Positions 10,901-22,700 of a stretch of DNA of 64,000 nucleotides are shown here, in pieces. The notes beneath the pieces are model-generated. The model saw only the letters and a program-made list of their open reading frames with translations, was not told the origin of the DNA and ran no database searches. Positions within the stretch are counted from its first letter, which is position 1. The number at the start of each line of letters is the position of its first letter. The DNA is from Notospermus geniculatus. Its lineage: Eukaryota > Nemertea > Pilidiophora > Heteronemertea > Lineidae. The stretch lies in the NCBI GenBank assembly GCA_002633025.1, contig NMRB01000043.1, positions 34,794-98,793 on the forward strand, in the 5' to 3' direction. The position numbers were made by a program, and so were the translations under genes.

Positions 10901-12637
10901 GCATATACATGTATATTGTATGTCAGTCCTTTTAATATCATGTTCAGCCGTGCACCATCATTTTTAAGATATTAATAAGAGTTTGACCTTATCCATCGAG
11001 AACAACTTTTTTGAACTGGCTAAAGCGGGTTATCCAAGTAGGCGTATGAAGGGAGGGATGCATCCATTGTTTTATGCTTCTAGGCCTATGGAATAGATAT
11101 TGACATTTGGAAGAAAATGGATGCGCCCCTCCGTAAACGGATTACGCGCACGCAAATGCCCATACTTGTGGCCTAGAGGTTGAAATGAATAGACAGGATC
11201 AGACTCTAAAGATACCTACAAGAAAGTGCCTGAGATCTCTATCAGTAAGTGTCTGAGGAAGACCGCGGTTAGGGTCGAAAATTTGCAAAATTCGGAGACG
11301 ACTTTTATGTATCGTACCAACTTTCTTATAACATAGTATGTGAAATTGACCCTGGTCTCAGCAGTGTGTACGTGCACAAAGTTGAGTCCTCCCTATCCGG
11401 TTGCAATCTGCGGACGTGTTTCGTGATTTTTCTGTTATCAATATATCTGTCGCTCCAAGGAAGACTTTTCATATCCACGCTATAGCTCCGAAAATCGTGC
11501 TCTGAAAAAGCTGTACATGTACTTGTTTGCAAAAACTTAGGAAATAATAGAAGGTATCTTATGAAAGTGTGTACAACATACAACTCTGACGTTAATTAAC
11601 TCCTACGCGTCATCTTTGATAAAATAGTGACTTGCATCGCCTAGGACAAACACCACCACTGCGCACCTTATTTACATGCCCGCAGCACTTTTGTTGCTCG
11701 TAAAGACAATTTTCGTGGTCACCATAAACGCGGCCGGTGGGACGTTTTTTTTTAATGTTCCCAATATCTCAGGGTTGATAATGGACGGCTAGGGAGGTTA
11801 TATCTTTTCTATTAAAGGAAACACAGAGAAATACGTCACTCTCTCTGACAGCAGACTCAAAACAATAGGGGAAACTCTGTGGCATGAAGAACTGGGCCAT
11901 TGGCTCGTCCGTCCGTCTCATGGGATAGAGCCGTTGTGTTTTGTACCTATGAAGGGGCAAACCCTTCCAAATGAGGAACATGTGTAGCTTGAGATGGCCT
12001 CTTCCATACTAAATAGTTTGGCCTTGGCCTTGGCATATCGTTAACGTCAGCGTCATCGTAAGCTTTCTAATACGCTCTATATCTTTCACGTTTGCGTTTT
12101 TCGCAAGCTTTCGAAAATCGTTAATAAATGATACCATACCCGCGACATTACCAAGAGAGAGTACAGAAGGGTCATTGCTTCCCAATTAAAGAAAACCAGC
12201 GTTCTCAGATATAAAATCAATTCTAGGACATTAATTTTCTTCTTTACTTTCTTCTTTTTTCCGAAAATTGCCACTGTAAGTACGGTACAAGATATTTTCC
12301 GGCTTCGACTAAATAAGAAACTGTAATTGCAAAATCATTTTCAAAGAATAAATTCGATCAAGTTCATCTCTAGTTTAATGTTATAAATCTTTGAAGTGGG
12401 AAAGCAATTTTCGTTTTGATATAGAAGATCTTGATGAGTATTCAACTGTGAGTTAACGGTTAATGAGTTTACATAGATCAGAAGATTCGTCAGTTTGGAT
12501 TCATTACATGGCTAATGTTATGGTCAGATCGTTGAAAAAATATTTTATATATTTCTTTGGCATGAAGGCCATCTTCTTTGTGCATCGGCCTTGACAGATA
12601 AGGCAGTGTGATAAAATGACGTCTCAGCACTCTAATG
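7950..12637. other. Intergenic DNA with one MITE and a dispersed repeat pair
   Basis: No gene is supported. A repeat of about 48 bp containing GGTCGAAAATTT and AATTCGGAGACG occurs at 9341-9389 and again at 11272-11319. At the first site it forms one arm of a hairpin with 9308-9333. A degraded TAGAGAGTTTTCG end lies near 10658. The MITE at 10445-10576 is listed separately. Confidence 0.5.
10445..10576. mobile_element. Foldback MITE, TAGGGAGTTTTCGCAAA type
   Basis: A 132-bp inverted-repeat element. The left arm reads TAGGGAGTTTTCGCAAAGC and then CCCCGAAACGCGAACG; the right arm is the complement ending AACTCCCTA. A sister copy of 130 bp lies at 36394-36523. TA flanks fit a TA target. Confidence 0.85.
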
Positions 12638-13141
12638 CCACCCTGACACTTGCACGATTTTCGTCCCCGCAATGGCGCGCACTTTGGCGTGCCAATGATT
12701 AAAGTCTTCGGGAACGAGCGTGAGGAGTGCGTGAAGGGTGCGGGGGTGCGTGGCATGTCGTAGAGAGAATTTTGAAATGTTCAAAAATTCGGCACGCATC
12801 AATGATTGTGCCATGTGCGTACCACTTGCGTGAACCATGCGTGAACACTACGCGAACTCGGCGCGAACACTGCCGACGGTGCGTGTCAATACGCAAAGTC
12901 GTCGGGGCGATGTGGGAAGACAGCGGAAACTAATGCGTGCCGCACGTGCCACTGCTGGACATTGCGGGACAACGCGGCAGGGTAGTCGTGAACAATGCGC
13001 GAACAATACTTAACCTATGCGTAAACAAGTGCGTAGACAGTGCGTAACATGGCGCAAACACTGCTTCAACGAAATGGCACGCCTTGCCACGACGCATTGC
13101 GCGGCATTGCGGGACAAAAATCGTGGAAGTGTCAGGGTGGC
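12638..13141. mobile_element. Non-autonomous DNA transposon, GCCACCCTGACACTT ends
   Basis: About 504 bp. The left end starts GCCACCCTGACACTTGCACG and the right end is its near complement (TGGAAGTGTCAGGGTGGC), with matching extending about 37 bases to GCAATG / CATTGC. The inside is rich in degenerate GCGTGAACA and GCGCGAACA units. No transposase frame is present and the target duplication is unclear. Confidence 0.8.
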
Positions 13142-13741
13142 TTTAAATCGACCCCTGTAAATCGGGTTTCACGAGCCTTGGACTCTCGCTATAAACAATG
13201 TAAAAAATATTCTTGTTTTGTTTTGTCCCAGTTTTTCTAATTTCCGTGGGGAAATATGGCATGTATTGTGTTGCAATATTCAAAAACTTTATTTTTCATG
13301 CAATGTTTCATCCATCATTCAATGTTCACATTTTTCATTTTTCACATTGAACCAATCAGTTCCTTAATTTCGTCCTTTACCCATAATTCCGTTTTTGAAT
13401 GAAAAATATTTAGCAAACATCGAATATCAAATTCTTAGAACCTTCAATGAATAATGTGGCAACATAGAATGTATAAGCAGCTGACAGGTTTATGTCCGAT
13501 TTATGCATGTAAATAAACCCTGGTGATAATGCGCTGCCATCTGCGGCGTTTTCAATACAATGTAGATCCTGGAATGACAAAATGAACTCAGAGGCCATCT
13601 GGTGCGGATCTCATGGCCTTGCCAATAAACCTTGTTACCTCATATTGACATAGGCCTATCACACATGTAATTTTCTAGTTCGTTCGAGTTGCAACGTGTC
13701 ATTTGTCAACAACTTCGATCGACTTCAGCACAGACCTCAAA
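13142..13741. other. Upstream region of the tryptophanase-like gene
   Basis: About 600 AT-rich bases with no gene. No obvious TATA box, initiator or bacterial-type ribosome binding site precedes the start codon. Many ATTCA and TTTTCA motifs occur near 13270-13400. Confidence 0.4.
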
Positions 13742-15403
13742 ATGGATGCTCCAAAAATTAACGCCGACAGCAGGCCTACGGCAAATGAGATTTTTCTCTT
13801 ACGCCTTCGACAACATGCGAAGAACCGGAGTCCTGCAACATTGGAGCAAGTCCGGAATTTTTTTTCAAGCGGACGTAAATTCGCCAACTATACCACTCAC
13901 GAGGTACCGCCAATGAACAATACTTGGGTTTTTGAAAAATGTTCGGATAAACTGGAGTCGAGAATTGAACATTTAGAATGCAACCCCTTCAACATGGCGT
14001 CGGAGGATTTCGTCTTGGACTTGCTCTCAGATTCGGGGACTGGCAAGCTAACGGCTGAACAAGTTGAAATGGCTGCAGTCTATAGAAGCCTGGTGCCGAA
14101 CATGGAGATGTTTGCCTATGCTAGGCCCACCCCACGCCACGATATGGAAATTGTGTTCCAAATGATCTTCGGTGGTGAGTTCAATTTCTATCCAACTGTG
14201 CAAGGCAGAGCAGCGGAGAAGATGCTTCTTCAAGCAGCTAAGGAGGCCGGAATATTATCACCAGGGGATCTGTTGGTTAGCAATCGACCTTTCGACACCA
14301 CAAAGGGACATATTCTATCGAATGGACTTGAGGTACGTGCTCTAACCCCGCAAACTTCTCCACTGAGTTACTACGAAGCCGACAGCGTATTTTTGGGTAA
14401 CATTGACTCAGAAGACTTTCTCAGTGAGGTAGACTCTTGTAAGATGGTTTTAGTGACCATGACGGATAACGGCGGTGGCGGACAACCAGTATCCATGGCC
14501 AACTACAAACACCTTGTTCACCTCGCCCGCGCCAAGGGGAAACTGGTCTGGCTGGACGGCTGCCGTGTCTTCGAAAATGCCGTGTTCATTAAGACATTTG
14601 AATCTGGTCAGGATGACCGTGACATTGTTGATATTGTGCAGGAGCTGATTTCTTTGGCTGACGTTGCAACTCTGAGCTTCAAAAAGATGTATGCGCACTC
14701 TGGTGGCGCTATCCTGATCAGCAAAAGGTCCGATCTACTCGGGTCTACCCAGCTGGACATCCTCGATGCCTCCATCAAACGCCAAACGACAACCGACTAC
14801 GGAAACGGGTACCAATCCTACGCCGGTCTTACGGGTGAAACAATGGTCGAAGTCATGACTGGTTTGATTATCTCTGCCGACGAAGCTATCACGGGCCAAC
14901 GTGTCGCTCAACTGGGACGTGTCAGTTGTTACATGCGGCAGCAGTTCCCCGATTTCCCAATCATTGCCGGCGGACACGCCCTGTACGTGGCCGCCAACCA
15001 GCTGTTGCCGAATATACCGAAGATCAACTGCGCTGCCGAGTACCTTGCAGCGCTGATCATGCACGCTTTGCGGACGAGGTGCGCGGCTGTTGGTTTTCTC
15101 ATTTACGGGAAGAGAGAACTAAAAGACGGGGAAATCGTGATGACGAACGAGGATGCAATGGACGCGGTCAGATTCGCCATACCACGCAACCAGTACTCGG
15201 ACGAGGACCTCATCTCACGGCTTCGTGTGATTGGTAAAGCGTATACTACCGGCTTGTTCCACGCCTTGACCGGCGGGCTAGACCCTATTGACTACATCGA
15301 TGACGGTTTCTATCATTTTCGTGGCAAGTACAAGTTTGTTGACCCGGAGGAGTTCCTCAGTGCTCTCAATACCATGAGAAAATTAGTTCATGGTTGTAGA
15401 TGA
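13742..15403 (+). CDS. Tryptophanase / tyrosine phenol-lyase family PLP enzyme
   Basis: Encodes 553 residues in one exon. The ATG at 13742 (context CAAAATGG) is the first in frame. The family cleaves tryptophan or tyrosine to indole or phenol, pyruvate and ammonia using PLP. Visible family landmarks are DSGTG (97-101), QGRAAE (154-159), FDTTKGH (184-190), N243 before GGGGQPVS, LDGCR (D272, R275), SFKKM with the predicted Schiff-base K315, AGGHA (409-413) and AIPR (R482, substrate carboxylate). The position of Arg381 in tyrosine phenol-lyase is V450, which favours a tryptophanase-like pocket. Oddities: the catalytic Tyr (Tyr71 of tyrosine phenol-lyase, Tyr74 of tryptophanase) aligns with F124, with a tyrosine two residues on, and KKD is KKM. 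It has about 44 extra N-terminal residues compared with bacterial enzymes (about 471 residues) and no signal peptide. The intronless structure and mainly bacterial family suggest old horizontal transfer (inference). The exact substrate is unknown. Confidence 0.9.
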   Translation: MDAPKINADSRPTANEIFLLRLRQHAKNRSPATLEQVRNFFSSGRKFANYTTHEVPPMNNTWVFEKCSDKLESRIEHLECNPFNMASEDFVLDLLSDSGTGKLTAEQVEMAAVYRSLVPNMEMFAYARPTPRHDMEIVFQMIFGGEFNFYPTVQGRAAEKMLLQAAKEAGILSPGDLLVSNRPFDTTKGHILSNGLEVRALTPQTSPLSYYEADSVFLGNIDSEDFLSEVDSCKMVLVTMTDNGGGGQPVSMANYKHLVHLARAKGKLVWLDGCRVFENAVFIKTFESGQDDRDIVDIVQELISLADVATLSFKKMYAHSGGAILISKRSDLLGSTQLDILDASIKRQTTTDYGNGYQSYAGLTGETMVEVMTGLIISADEAITGQRVAQLGRVSCYMRQQFPDFPIIAGGHALYVAANQLLPNIPKINCAAEYLAALIMHALRTRCAAVGFLIYGKRELKDGEIVMTNEDAMDAVRFAIPRNQYSDEDLISRLRVIGKAYTTGLFHALTGGLDPIDYIDDGFYHFRGKYKFVDPEEFLSALNTMRKLVHGCR

Positions 15404-16388
15404 AGTTACATGTAGGGTTGACTTCTGAATGTAAATTTGGACATGGGCCAAGCTCGCGCGCACGAGGCGTGCGTGCGACCTGACATACCTGATTCCTTCA
15501 GATCCTCACCCATATGCACCTAAACAAAACACCAGAAATGTCTCTATCGACGAACGAATTATCCTACTTAGCGTCAAAAACGCGGAAGGCGACGCGTCCG
15601 ATTTCCATTCTGTCAACGGTATCGGTCAATTATGGTCATCGACAATGTTTACAGGGGTTTCTTATTATCCTGGCTAACATCCTTGTAATATTTCTTCATC
15701 TATGAGAACTCCTATTTCCATTTGCGCGGCAAATAGCTGTGAGTCTTCAATCTAATATTAGGTGACTCGTTTCTCGTCACATTTCGATAAAAATGACTTG
15801 CATGAAGTACTTGACACTGCAACAAAATCAGAATGTGCGAGACTGGTCGCTGTTGGTAAACTTCTTGACTTGTCCAATGTTTGCCCTGCTTGATAACTCT
15901 ATGCAGGAAATAATATCGTGACGAAAATTGAGCTTATTCGTTTTGTGTTGGGTTGGGGGGGGTGTTGCATACTTCATACACGTCACTGAGGTGGCCAAAG
16001 AGGCAGCCGTGTAGACTTGATGTGACTCACGAAGAGCAGGAACAGTGTGGGTACAACCTTACAGAGGATGCCCAGCTGTCTGACACTGTGAGCGCGGCGT
16101 CCGTGATAATGATGTGCTGCGATGCCAGGACCAGATCCACGGAGAACGGTTGCCCTTCTATTTTGCAACTTACCTTTGAAATTGACCGTGAATGTTTTTA
16201 AATTGGATGTCCTCGACCATGAATCTGCCAATCCTTGATCCGCCCCTGGAGATCTCTCAAATGTGAAACTCCCCACCAGATGTAACGTGACAGACACCTA
16301 CCCGATGTGATTATTTTTGCTCCACTGTTTCATTTCGAGAAGTCAGGCACATGATATGCAGTTAGTTTGCTTTGATATTGGATAGTAT
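14926..16388. repeat. Haplotype-type duplication C, first copy
   Basis: Covers the last third of the tryptophanase-like gene and about 1 kb of 3' flank, and stops at the gap. The same sequence restarts immediately after the gap at 16786 and runs to about 18265, with a few percent difference and small indels. Confidence 0.9.
15404..16388. other. 3' flank of the tryptophanase-like gene
   Basis: No further gene is seen. The sequence is repeated at 17255-18265. No clear AATAAA is visible just downstream of the stop codon. Confidence 0.4.
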
Positions 16389-16785
16389 NNNNNNNNNNNN
16401 NNNNNNNNNNNNNNNNNNNNNNNNNNNNNNNNNNNNNNNNNNNNNNNNNNNNNNNNNNNNNNNNNNNNNNNNNNNNNNNNNNNNNNNNNNNNNNNNNNNN
16501 NNNNNNNNNNNNNNNNNNNNNNNNNNNNNNNNNNNNNNNNNNNNNNNNNNNNNNNNNNNNNNNNNNNNNNNNNNNNNNNNNNNNNNNNNNNNNNNNNNNN
16601 NNNNNNNNNNNNNNNNNNNNNNNNNNNNNNNNNNNNNNNNNNNNNNNNNNNNNNNNNNNNNNNNNNNNNNNNNNNNNNNNNNNNNNNNNNNNNNNNNNNN
16701 NNNNNNNNNNNNNNNNNNNNNNNNNNNNNNNNNNNNNNNNNNNNNNNNNNNNNNNNNNNNNNNNNNNNNNNNNNNNNNNNNNNNN
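16389..16785. other. Assembly gap (397 N)
   Basis: A run of N. Apparent long open frames crossing it are artefacts. The two sides overlap in content (14926-16388 versus 16786-18265), so the true distance here may be negative. Confidence 1.
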
Positions 16786-18265
16786 TTGTTACATGCGGCA
16801 GCAGTTCCCCAATTTCCCAATCATTGCCGGGGGACACGCCCTGTACGTGGCGGCCAACCAGCTGTTGCCGAATATACCGAAGATCAACTGCGCTGCCGAG
16901 TACCTTGCAGCGCTGATCATGCACGCTTTGCGGACGAGGTGCGCGGCTGTTGGTTTTCTCATTTACGGGAAGAGAGAACTAAAAGACGGGAAAATCGTGA
17001 TGACGAACGAGGATGCAATGGACGCGGTCAGATTCGCCATACCACGCAACCAGTACTCGGACGAGGACCTCATCTCACGGCTTCATGTGATTGGTAAAGC
17101 GTATACTACCGGCTTGTTCCACGCCTTGACCGGCGGGCTAGACCCTATTGACTACATCGATGACGGTTTCTATCATTTTCGTGGCAAGTACAAGTTTGTT
17201 GACCCGGAGGAGTTCCTCAGTGCTCTCAATACCATGAGAAAATTAGTTGGTTGAGGTACGAGCATATTATAGATGAAATTAGGGTTGACTTCTGAATGTA
17301 AATCTGGACATGGACCAAGCTCGCGAGCACGAGGCGTGCGTGCGACCTGACATACCTGATTCCTTTAGATCCTCACCCATATGCACCTAAACAAAACAGC
17401 AGAAATGTCTCTATCGACCAACGAATTATCCTATCTCCTACTTAGCGTCAAAAACGCGGAAGGCGATGCGTCCGATTTCCATTCTGTCAACGCTATCGGT
17501 CAATTATGGTCCTCGACAATGTTTACAGGGGTTTCTTATTATCCTGGCTAACATCCTTGTAATATTTCTTCATCTATGAGAACTCCTATTTCCATTTGCG
17601 CGGCAAATAGCTGTGAGTCTTCAATCTAATATTAGGTGACTCGTTTCTCGTCACATCTCGACAAAAATGACTTGCATGAAGTACTTGACACTGCAACAAA
17701 ATCAGAATGTGCGAGACCGGTCGCTGTTGGTAAACTTCTTGACTTTGTCCAATGTTTGGCCTGCTTGATAACTCTATGCAGGAAAGAATATCGTGACGAA
17801 AATAGAGCTTATTCGTTTTGTGTTGGGTTGGGTTGTGCGTTGCCTACTTCATAATACACGTCACTGAGGTGGCCAAAGAGGCAGCCGTGTAGACTTGATG
17901 TGACTCACGAAGGGCAGCAACAGTGTGGGCACAACCTTACAGAGGATGCCCAGCTGTCTGGCACTGTGAGCGCGGCGTCCGTGATAATGATGTGCTGCGA
18001 TGCGAGGACCAGATCCACGGAGAACGGCTGCCCTTCTAGTTTGCAACTTACCTTTGAAATTGACCGTGAATATTTTTAAATTGGATGTCCTCGGCCGTGA
18101 ATCTGCCAATCCTGGATCCGCCCCTGGAGATCTCTCAAATGTGAAACTCCCCACCAGATGTAACGTGACAGACACCTACCCGATGTGATTATTTTTGCTC
18201 CACTGTTTCATTTCGAGAAGTCAGGCACATGATATGCAGTTAGTTTGCTTTGATATTGGATAGTG
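16786..18265. repeat. Haplotype-type duplication C, second copy
   Basis: Counterpart of 14926-16388. It continues past the point where the first copy stops (GGATAGT is followed by GTCACAAAGG here, and by the gap in the first copy). Confidence 0.9.
16787..17254 (+). pseudogene. Second, 3'-only copy of the tryptophanase-like gene (probable allele)
   Basis: Matches residues 396 to the end of the gene at 13742-15403. It is open but has no start because it begins at the gap edge. Visible protein differences are D to N in QFPDFP, E to K in DGEIV and R to H in SRLRVIG. The C-terminus ends in KLVG where the first copy has KLVHGCR, and the 3' flank then carries small indels. The missing 5' part (about 1.2 kb) cannot fit in the 397-base gap as drawn. 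An unmerged allele is more likely than a truncated tandem paralogue. Confidence 0.75.
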
Positions 18266-21200
18266 TCACAAAGGAAGAGTCCTTATGATGTTATATAGCT
18301 CAATAATATTTTATTTACTCTTCTTAATGTAAAAATATCAGGTAAAGAATTCAACGGGAGAAGGTTTTTTATGGTTCGTTTGTGAAATCAATTATAGCTG
18401 TTCATCCGAGATGCCTGTTTCGTAATTTGTTCAAGTATGATGCAGCGAGGGAAATGAGAAAATTGGGGAAAAATAATAGCAGAATATTATTTTTCATCTT
18501 CATCAATATTCCGTGAAAAATGCCAGTGATATCTATGCAGGGAAATAACTTGTTGTCTGTTTTTATTGAGAAAAGGATTATTCGGTCTCATGGCTTGCAG
18601 TTGCAAGTTGCGGTGTGAGTTTTGTGGTTTCTTAGTTTGTCAATCATGTGTCAGCGGTGCATCAAGGTGATAACTCTATCAAAATAATGTTGGTTTAGTT
18701 AAAGTCGAATCCCAAAAGCGATACTAATTTAAGAAGTTGGTAGGCAAACTTGAAATTACCTATATTTCTTTCGGAAGTTGCTAAAGAGCACTTCTTCTGC
18801 TCCCTTATGTATGGTAGAGAGATATCGAGAATGAGACATTAAATTTCTTTGTCATCGTCGACAACGTAGTGGCTCCCTGGTGTTGGCGATGGTGGCGCCG
18901 GCTGTCGAGAAAAAGTGGCAATACCAGGTTCCTTTAAGAGACAGTAGATGTAGTGGTCGCTTTAAATTGGATTACGTATTGGTCAGTGTAATCTTGCATC
19001 ATTATGCAGTAGGAAGCCATGAACTAAAGTGCACCTCATTACCCTGATTTTGTTACCCAATGCAGCTCTCTACCCGAACCCACAGGGAAGGAACAATCTA
19101 GATAATCGTAACAACTTGAGGCTATAAATCTTGAAAACTCTCTCGTATTCAGTGCAGTTCTCACTTCTTTTTACAGAAGCATTAACTGCGACAATTGTCG
19201 AGGACTAGGCCATTAGTAACTGAAGGAGATCTCTGATTGGTGTCGTTGGTGCCGAGTGCACTCACTTTACGGTTGGGAAACAAGATACTTAGTAAGTCAA
19301 ATGACGACCATTTATTCCGATTTCTTTTTTCCTGTCCACAAATGCCACGATTCAGACCCACGTGTTAGATTAGTGGTATCAAAACGAGAGCAGTTTGAAA
19401 ACCTATTTTGGGAGAGATCGGGTTGTCAACCTCTATATGCCAAAGCAATTAGACAGTGTTCATCTTCCGATAAATAAGGGATGACATTCTCTGACCTTCT
19501 GGTACCAGCAATTATTAGGTTTAGTAAGCAGGTGAAACAATACAATCAGGCTTGTCACCACTTGTAGACAGATCTTGTCATGAAACGGTAATCACCAGGA
19601 AGCGAGGGGCCACCAACACATGTGCCGTGTGGTTATCCAATCAACGATGCCCCATCTTTGGCGTCGGAAATTAAAAACAAGGCCATTTTCCGGTCGACGC
19701 CTTCTGTCAGATCGAGCAGGTGATGCTATGCGAAAAATAGCATCCACCGACGATGGTTTCTCGATGAACGGCGGCCGTGAAGCTGCGTGTAGGCTACACT
19801 GCCGACATTTGAATCACACCCCCGATCTTTTGATCCTGTATACACTGACCAACTAATTAGCAACCTTTGAATAACATGTAGGAAAACTCGTTTCCCCTGT
19901 AAACACTGGACAACATGGTCCAACAGTGTTGTTTGTTGCTCTGAAGGTTGCCAGTGTACACAGACCTTAAAGGTCAAAGTGTGCCTACCTTTATATACAG
20001 TAGCCTACAAGTTGTAGTACAACTTCACAAGCCATGAAAACGACGCGTTTGGTGCCTTTTAAGGCAATAGGAGCTGTCAGTCAGTTCACCAATAGGAGTC
20101 ACTACGGTCCATTTCAATGCCCGGCGGATCTATTCGTGCTTGATTGAGTACAAATCAGGAGAATTTTCATTGTATTGGACCGCTGGGACTTTGCTGCCGT
20201 CTTTTGGCAATAAGCGCGGCTGACTGGTTCATTTTGACAGAATAGATCCCACAGAGATGGGGAGGGGGCGGGGAGGAGGTAACCCACCCGCCCAAGCCTT
20301 GATCGTCCACCTTCACGAGCAGCCGCTTTTGGAAAATTTCTGCGGCAAAGCGATACTGCATGGGTCATATGAGTAAAGAGACTAGTAAATGCTTTTACTT
20401 GAATTTTGCCATACAAATGCACTAGGCAGTGCTGTACAAATGAGAAGTAAAAGCATTTGCTAGTCTTTATTCATATTTAACCCCAATATATTTAACCCCT
20501 GTACATCTAGGCAGATTGTAATAACGGTGACATACCACCGGCAGCTTTTTCATGAATGCTTTACTTTTATTGCCCTACATGCACGAGTCCTGGCGAGATC
20601 ATCACACCTTCCCTCATGTTACTGTATTCAGTGGTACAAACACCCCAATGAGGCTTACCTCGACTGTAGGTAAGACAAATGTACATAACTGCATGCACCA
20701 GGAGCCCCAACACCCGATCTTGGCCGAGATGAGATAATCCGTCCGTCCAGCAGGCCTAGCTACAACCTCAGAGGCTGTTGCGGAAGCCGCCGCTGTCTTG
20801 GATACAGCCTGCGACTACAACAACCACGCGCGACCTTGACACCGCCTAACATTTCCCTGGTATCGATTCTGCCGCCATACGACCAGCTCTACTATAGATG
20901 TAGACAAGCTAGTGAATCCTACATCGATTGTAGATACAGCATCCTTGTGGAATAGGCTACATTCATTCTGCATCTACCTTTTTCTGGATTTGCCGCTTAG
21001 GCCTTCCTGTTGCCCTAGTCAGCATATACATGTACATCAATTTGTTTGTTCCAGATTTCGGGCAAAAACTTATTGGACAAAATGTTCTGACCTGGTTGAT
21101 TGATTACCCATCGTTGTGAGTGTATGTGTCATGCACGTATCCAAGCAGCTACGTTGATATGCAATGATTGCTAATTGACGGTATACAACCGGTTAATTCA

Positions 21201-21761
21201 TTGCGCTTCATCGTTGCTTCACTGTTCATGTATCTGGCTAGCTGGCTGCATACGCTTCAACCTACAGTGATATTTCCCATAATTGCATGTGGCTGGCTAA
21301 TTGCTCTAGACTCATTCTAGGATTCGTATCGATTCGGCTTAAATGTCGTGCTTTGTTGGAATAGGACATTGTCATCAGGAACGAGAGATCACTCGACGTG
21401 TGAAATGAAGTTCGACCAGTAGATGAGGACGTGCTGATGCTGATTGAGAGTGAGACCTGCCCTCTTACGGTGATCTTAGTGACTAGGTCGGCGTGCACCA
21501 ATAGATTAGGCCTCTGCTAGCCCTGACCAATCCTTTCCCAATTGTCGCCGCCATGTAATTTTTTGACTGGAACTGAGATTGTGATATTCAGTGGTTTCTT
21601 CTGACGTCCAGCCAACGGATAGGCATCTGCTTTGCGTACGCAGTCTACATGTACATGGACCCACGTGTATATTTTCCGTTCCTCAGTTTCAACCAAGACA
21701 GGCTTTTTTTGATCATTAGAGTCTGCTACACATGCACTCGCTCTGATACTTGGAGAAAATC
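18266..21761. other. Intergenic DNA, no gene seen
   Basis: About 3.5 kb without supported coding sequence. One MITE lies at 20365-20475. TAGGCC and ACATGTAC palindromes are common. The last few hundred bases are the likely promoter region of the LRR gene, but no clear TATA element is seen. Confidence 0.5.
20365..20475. mobile_element. Small MITE, AATGCTTTTACTT family
   Basis: Inverted arms of about 33 bases: CTAGTAAATGCTTTTACTT on the left and AAGTAAAAGCATTTGCTAG on the right, with a loop of about 45 bases. A second, longer member is at 57983-58115 in the receptor gene intron. Confidence 0.8.
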
Positions 21762-22699
21762 ATGATGTATTCAGTGTGTGCTATTCTGCGTGGTCTCCTG
21801 CTTCTGTTGCTGAATGTCACGGCAGCCAACTGTTGTGCGTATGCACAATCCGCCATAGCGTGTTTTGACATCGGAGGAAGTCTGGACAAATTTAAAGATC
21901 TCTTCTTTAGATATCCCCGTGCTCATGTCGTCCACATGGTGGTAGGGAACATCGCGACATTTGACCTCAGTGGGATTGGCCGTACGAACGGACGATTTTT
22001 ATACCAAGAAAATGTCACTTTATCCGACTTGAACATTCTTCGATTTGCAAATGAGGATGTATTCATGGGTCAGAAATTGGAGACATTAGACTTGTCGAGG
22101 AATTCACTCAAGAAATTGCCGAACTTTCCAGAAACACTGAAAGTGTTGGATCTGAGTAGAAACAAAATTTGGATACCTTTACTTAGTGAGCATCCCTCGC
22201 GGAAACCGTACGTGGACGACTTCTTCAATGTTCTAAGTCCCGGAAAACTTAAGGGTCTTGAAACTCTGAAACTTTCGCATAACTTCTTTGAGTATTTTAG
22301 GTTCCAAGGTATTAAGAGTAGACTGAGGCATATTGACCTTTCCAATAATCCTTTGCTTAAGCTCGACCTGAAAATGACAACGATGAGGACTTTGAATTTC
22401 AGTCACACACTGCTGGATGAAAATGCACTAGATATAAATAGTTTTAAAGTAGAACACTCCACCGGATACAGTCACCTGCCCAGGGTCATTGACTTAAGTT
22501 ATGCGAATTACAAAACTCTGTCTGTAGAATTTCTGGAACACCTTCTTGCATATAATGTGATGACGAATACGAGGGTGAACTTTACCGGGAACCCGTGGTC
22601 CTGTAGCTGCTTGATGGCACGGGCACACCGTCTCCTTACCGTGGTCGACCGATCGGTGGATGTGGATTGGTTCAAGGACCTGAGGTGTTCCTCGCCTGA
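21762..22699 (+). CDS. LRR + Ig-like cell-surface protein, first segment (allele 1)
   Basis: Starts at ATG 21762 (Met-Met-Tyr-Ser) and reads 312 residues before an N at 22700. A signal peptide (about 1-24, LLLLLL core) is followed by an N-terminal cysteine cap (Cys 24, 25, 34), leucine-rich repeats from about 90 to 245 (LETLDLSRNSLKKLP, LKVLDLSRN, LETLKLSHN, LRHIDLSNN) and the start of an LRRCT cap (NPWSCSC at 277-283, Cys309). After the N the frame is lost because the sequence steps back to 22013. Read with the second segment and without the repeated part, the gene gives 456 residues in one exon. Such proteins typically mediate recognition or adhesion at the cell surface; the ligand is unknown. 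The gene family member cannot be named. Confidence 0.8.
22013..22699. repeat. Haplotype-type duplication D, first copy
   Basis: 687 bases inside the LRR gene, repeated at 22701-23387 directly after the single N at 22700. Confidence 0.9.
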
Positions 22700-22700
22700 N

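Noticed and set aside
16372-17097. Long open frames crossing the N gap
   Set aside because: Created by translating Ns; not real coding sequence.
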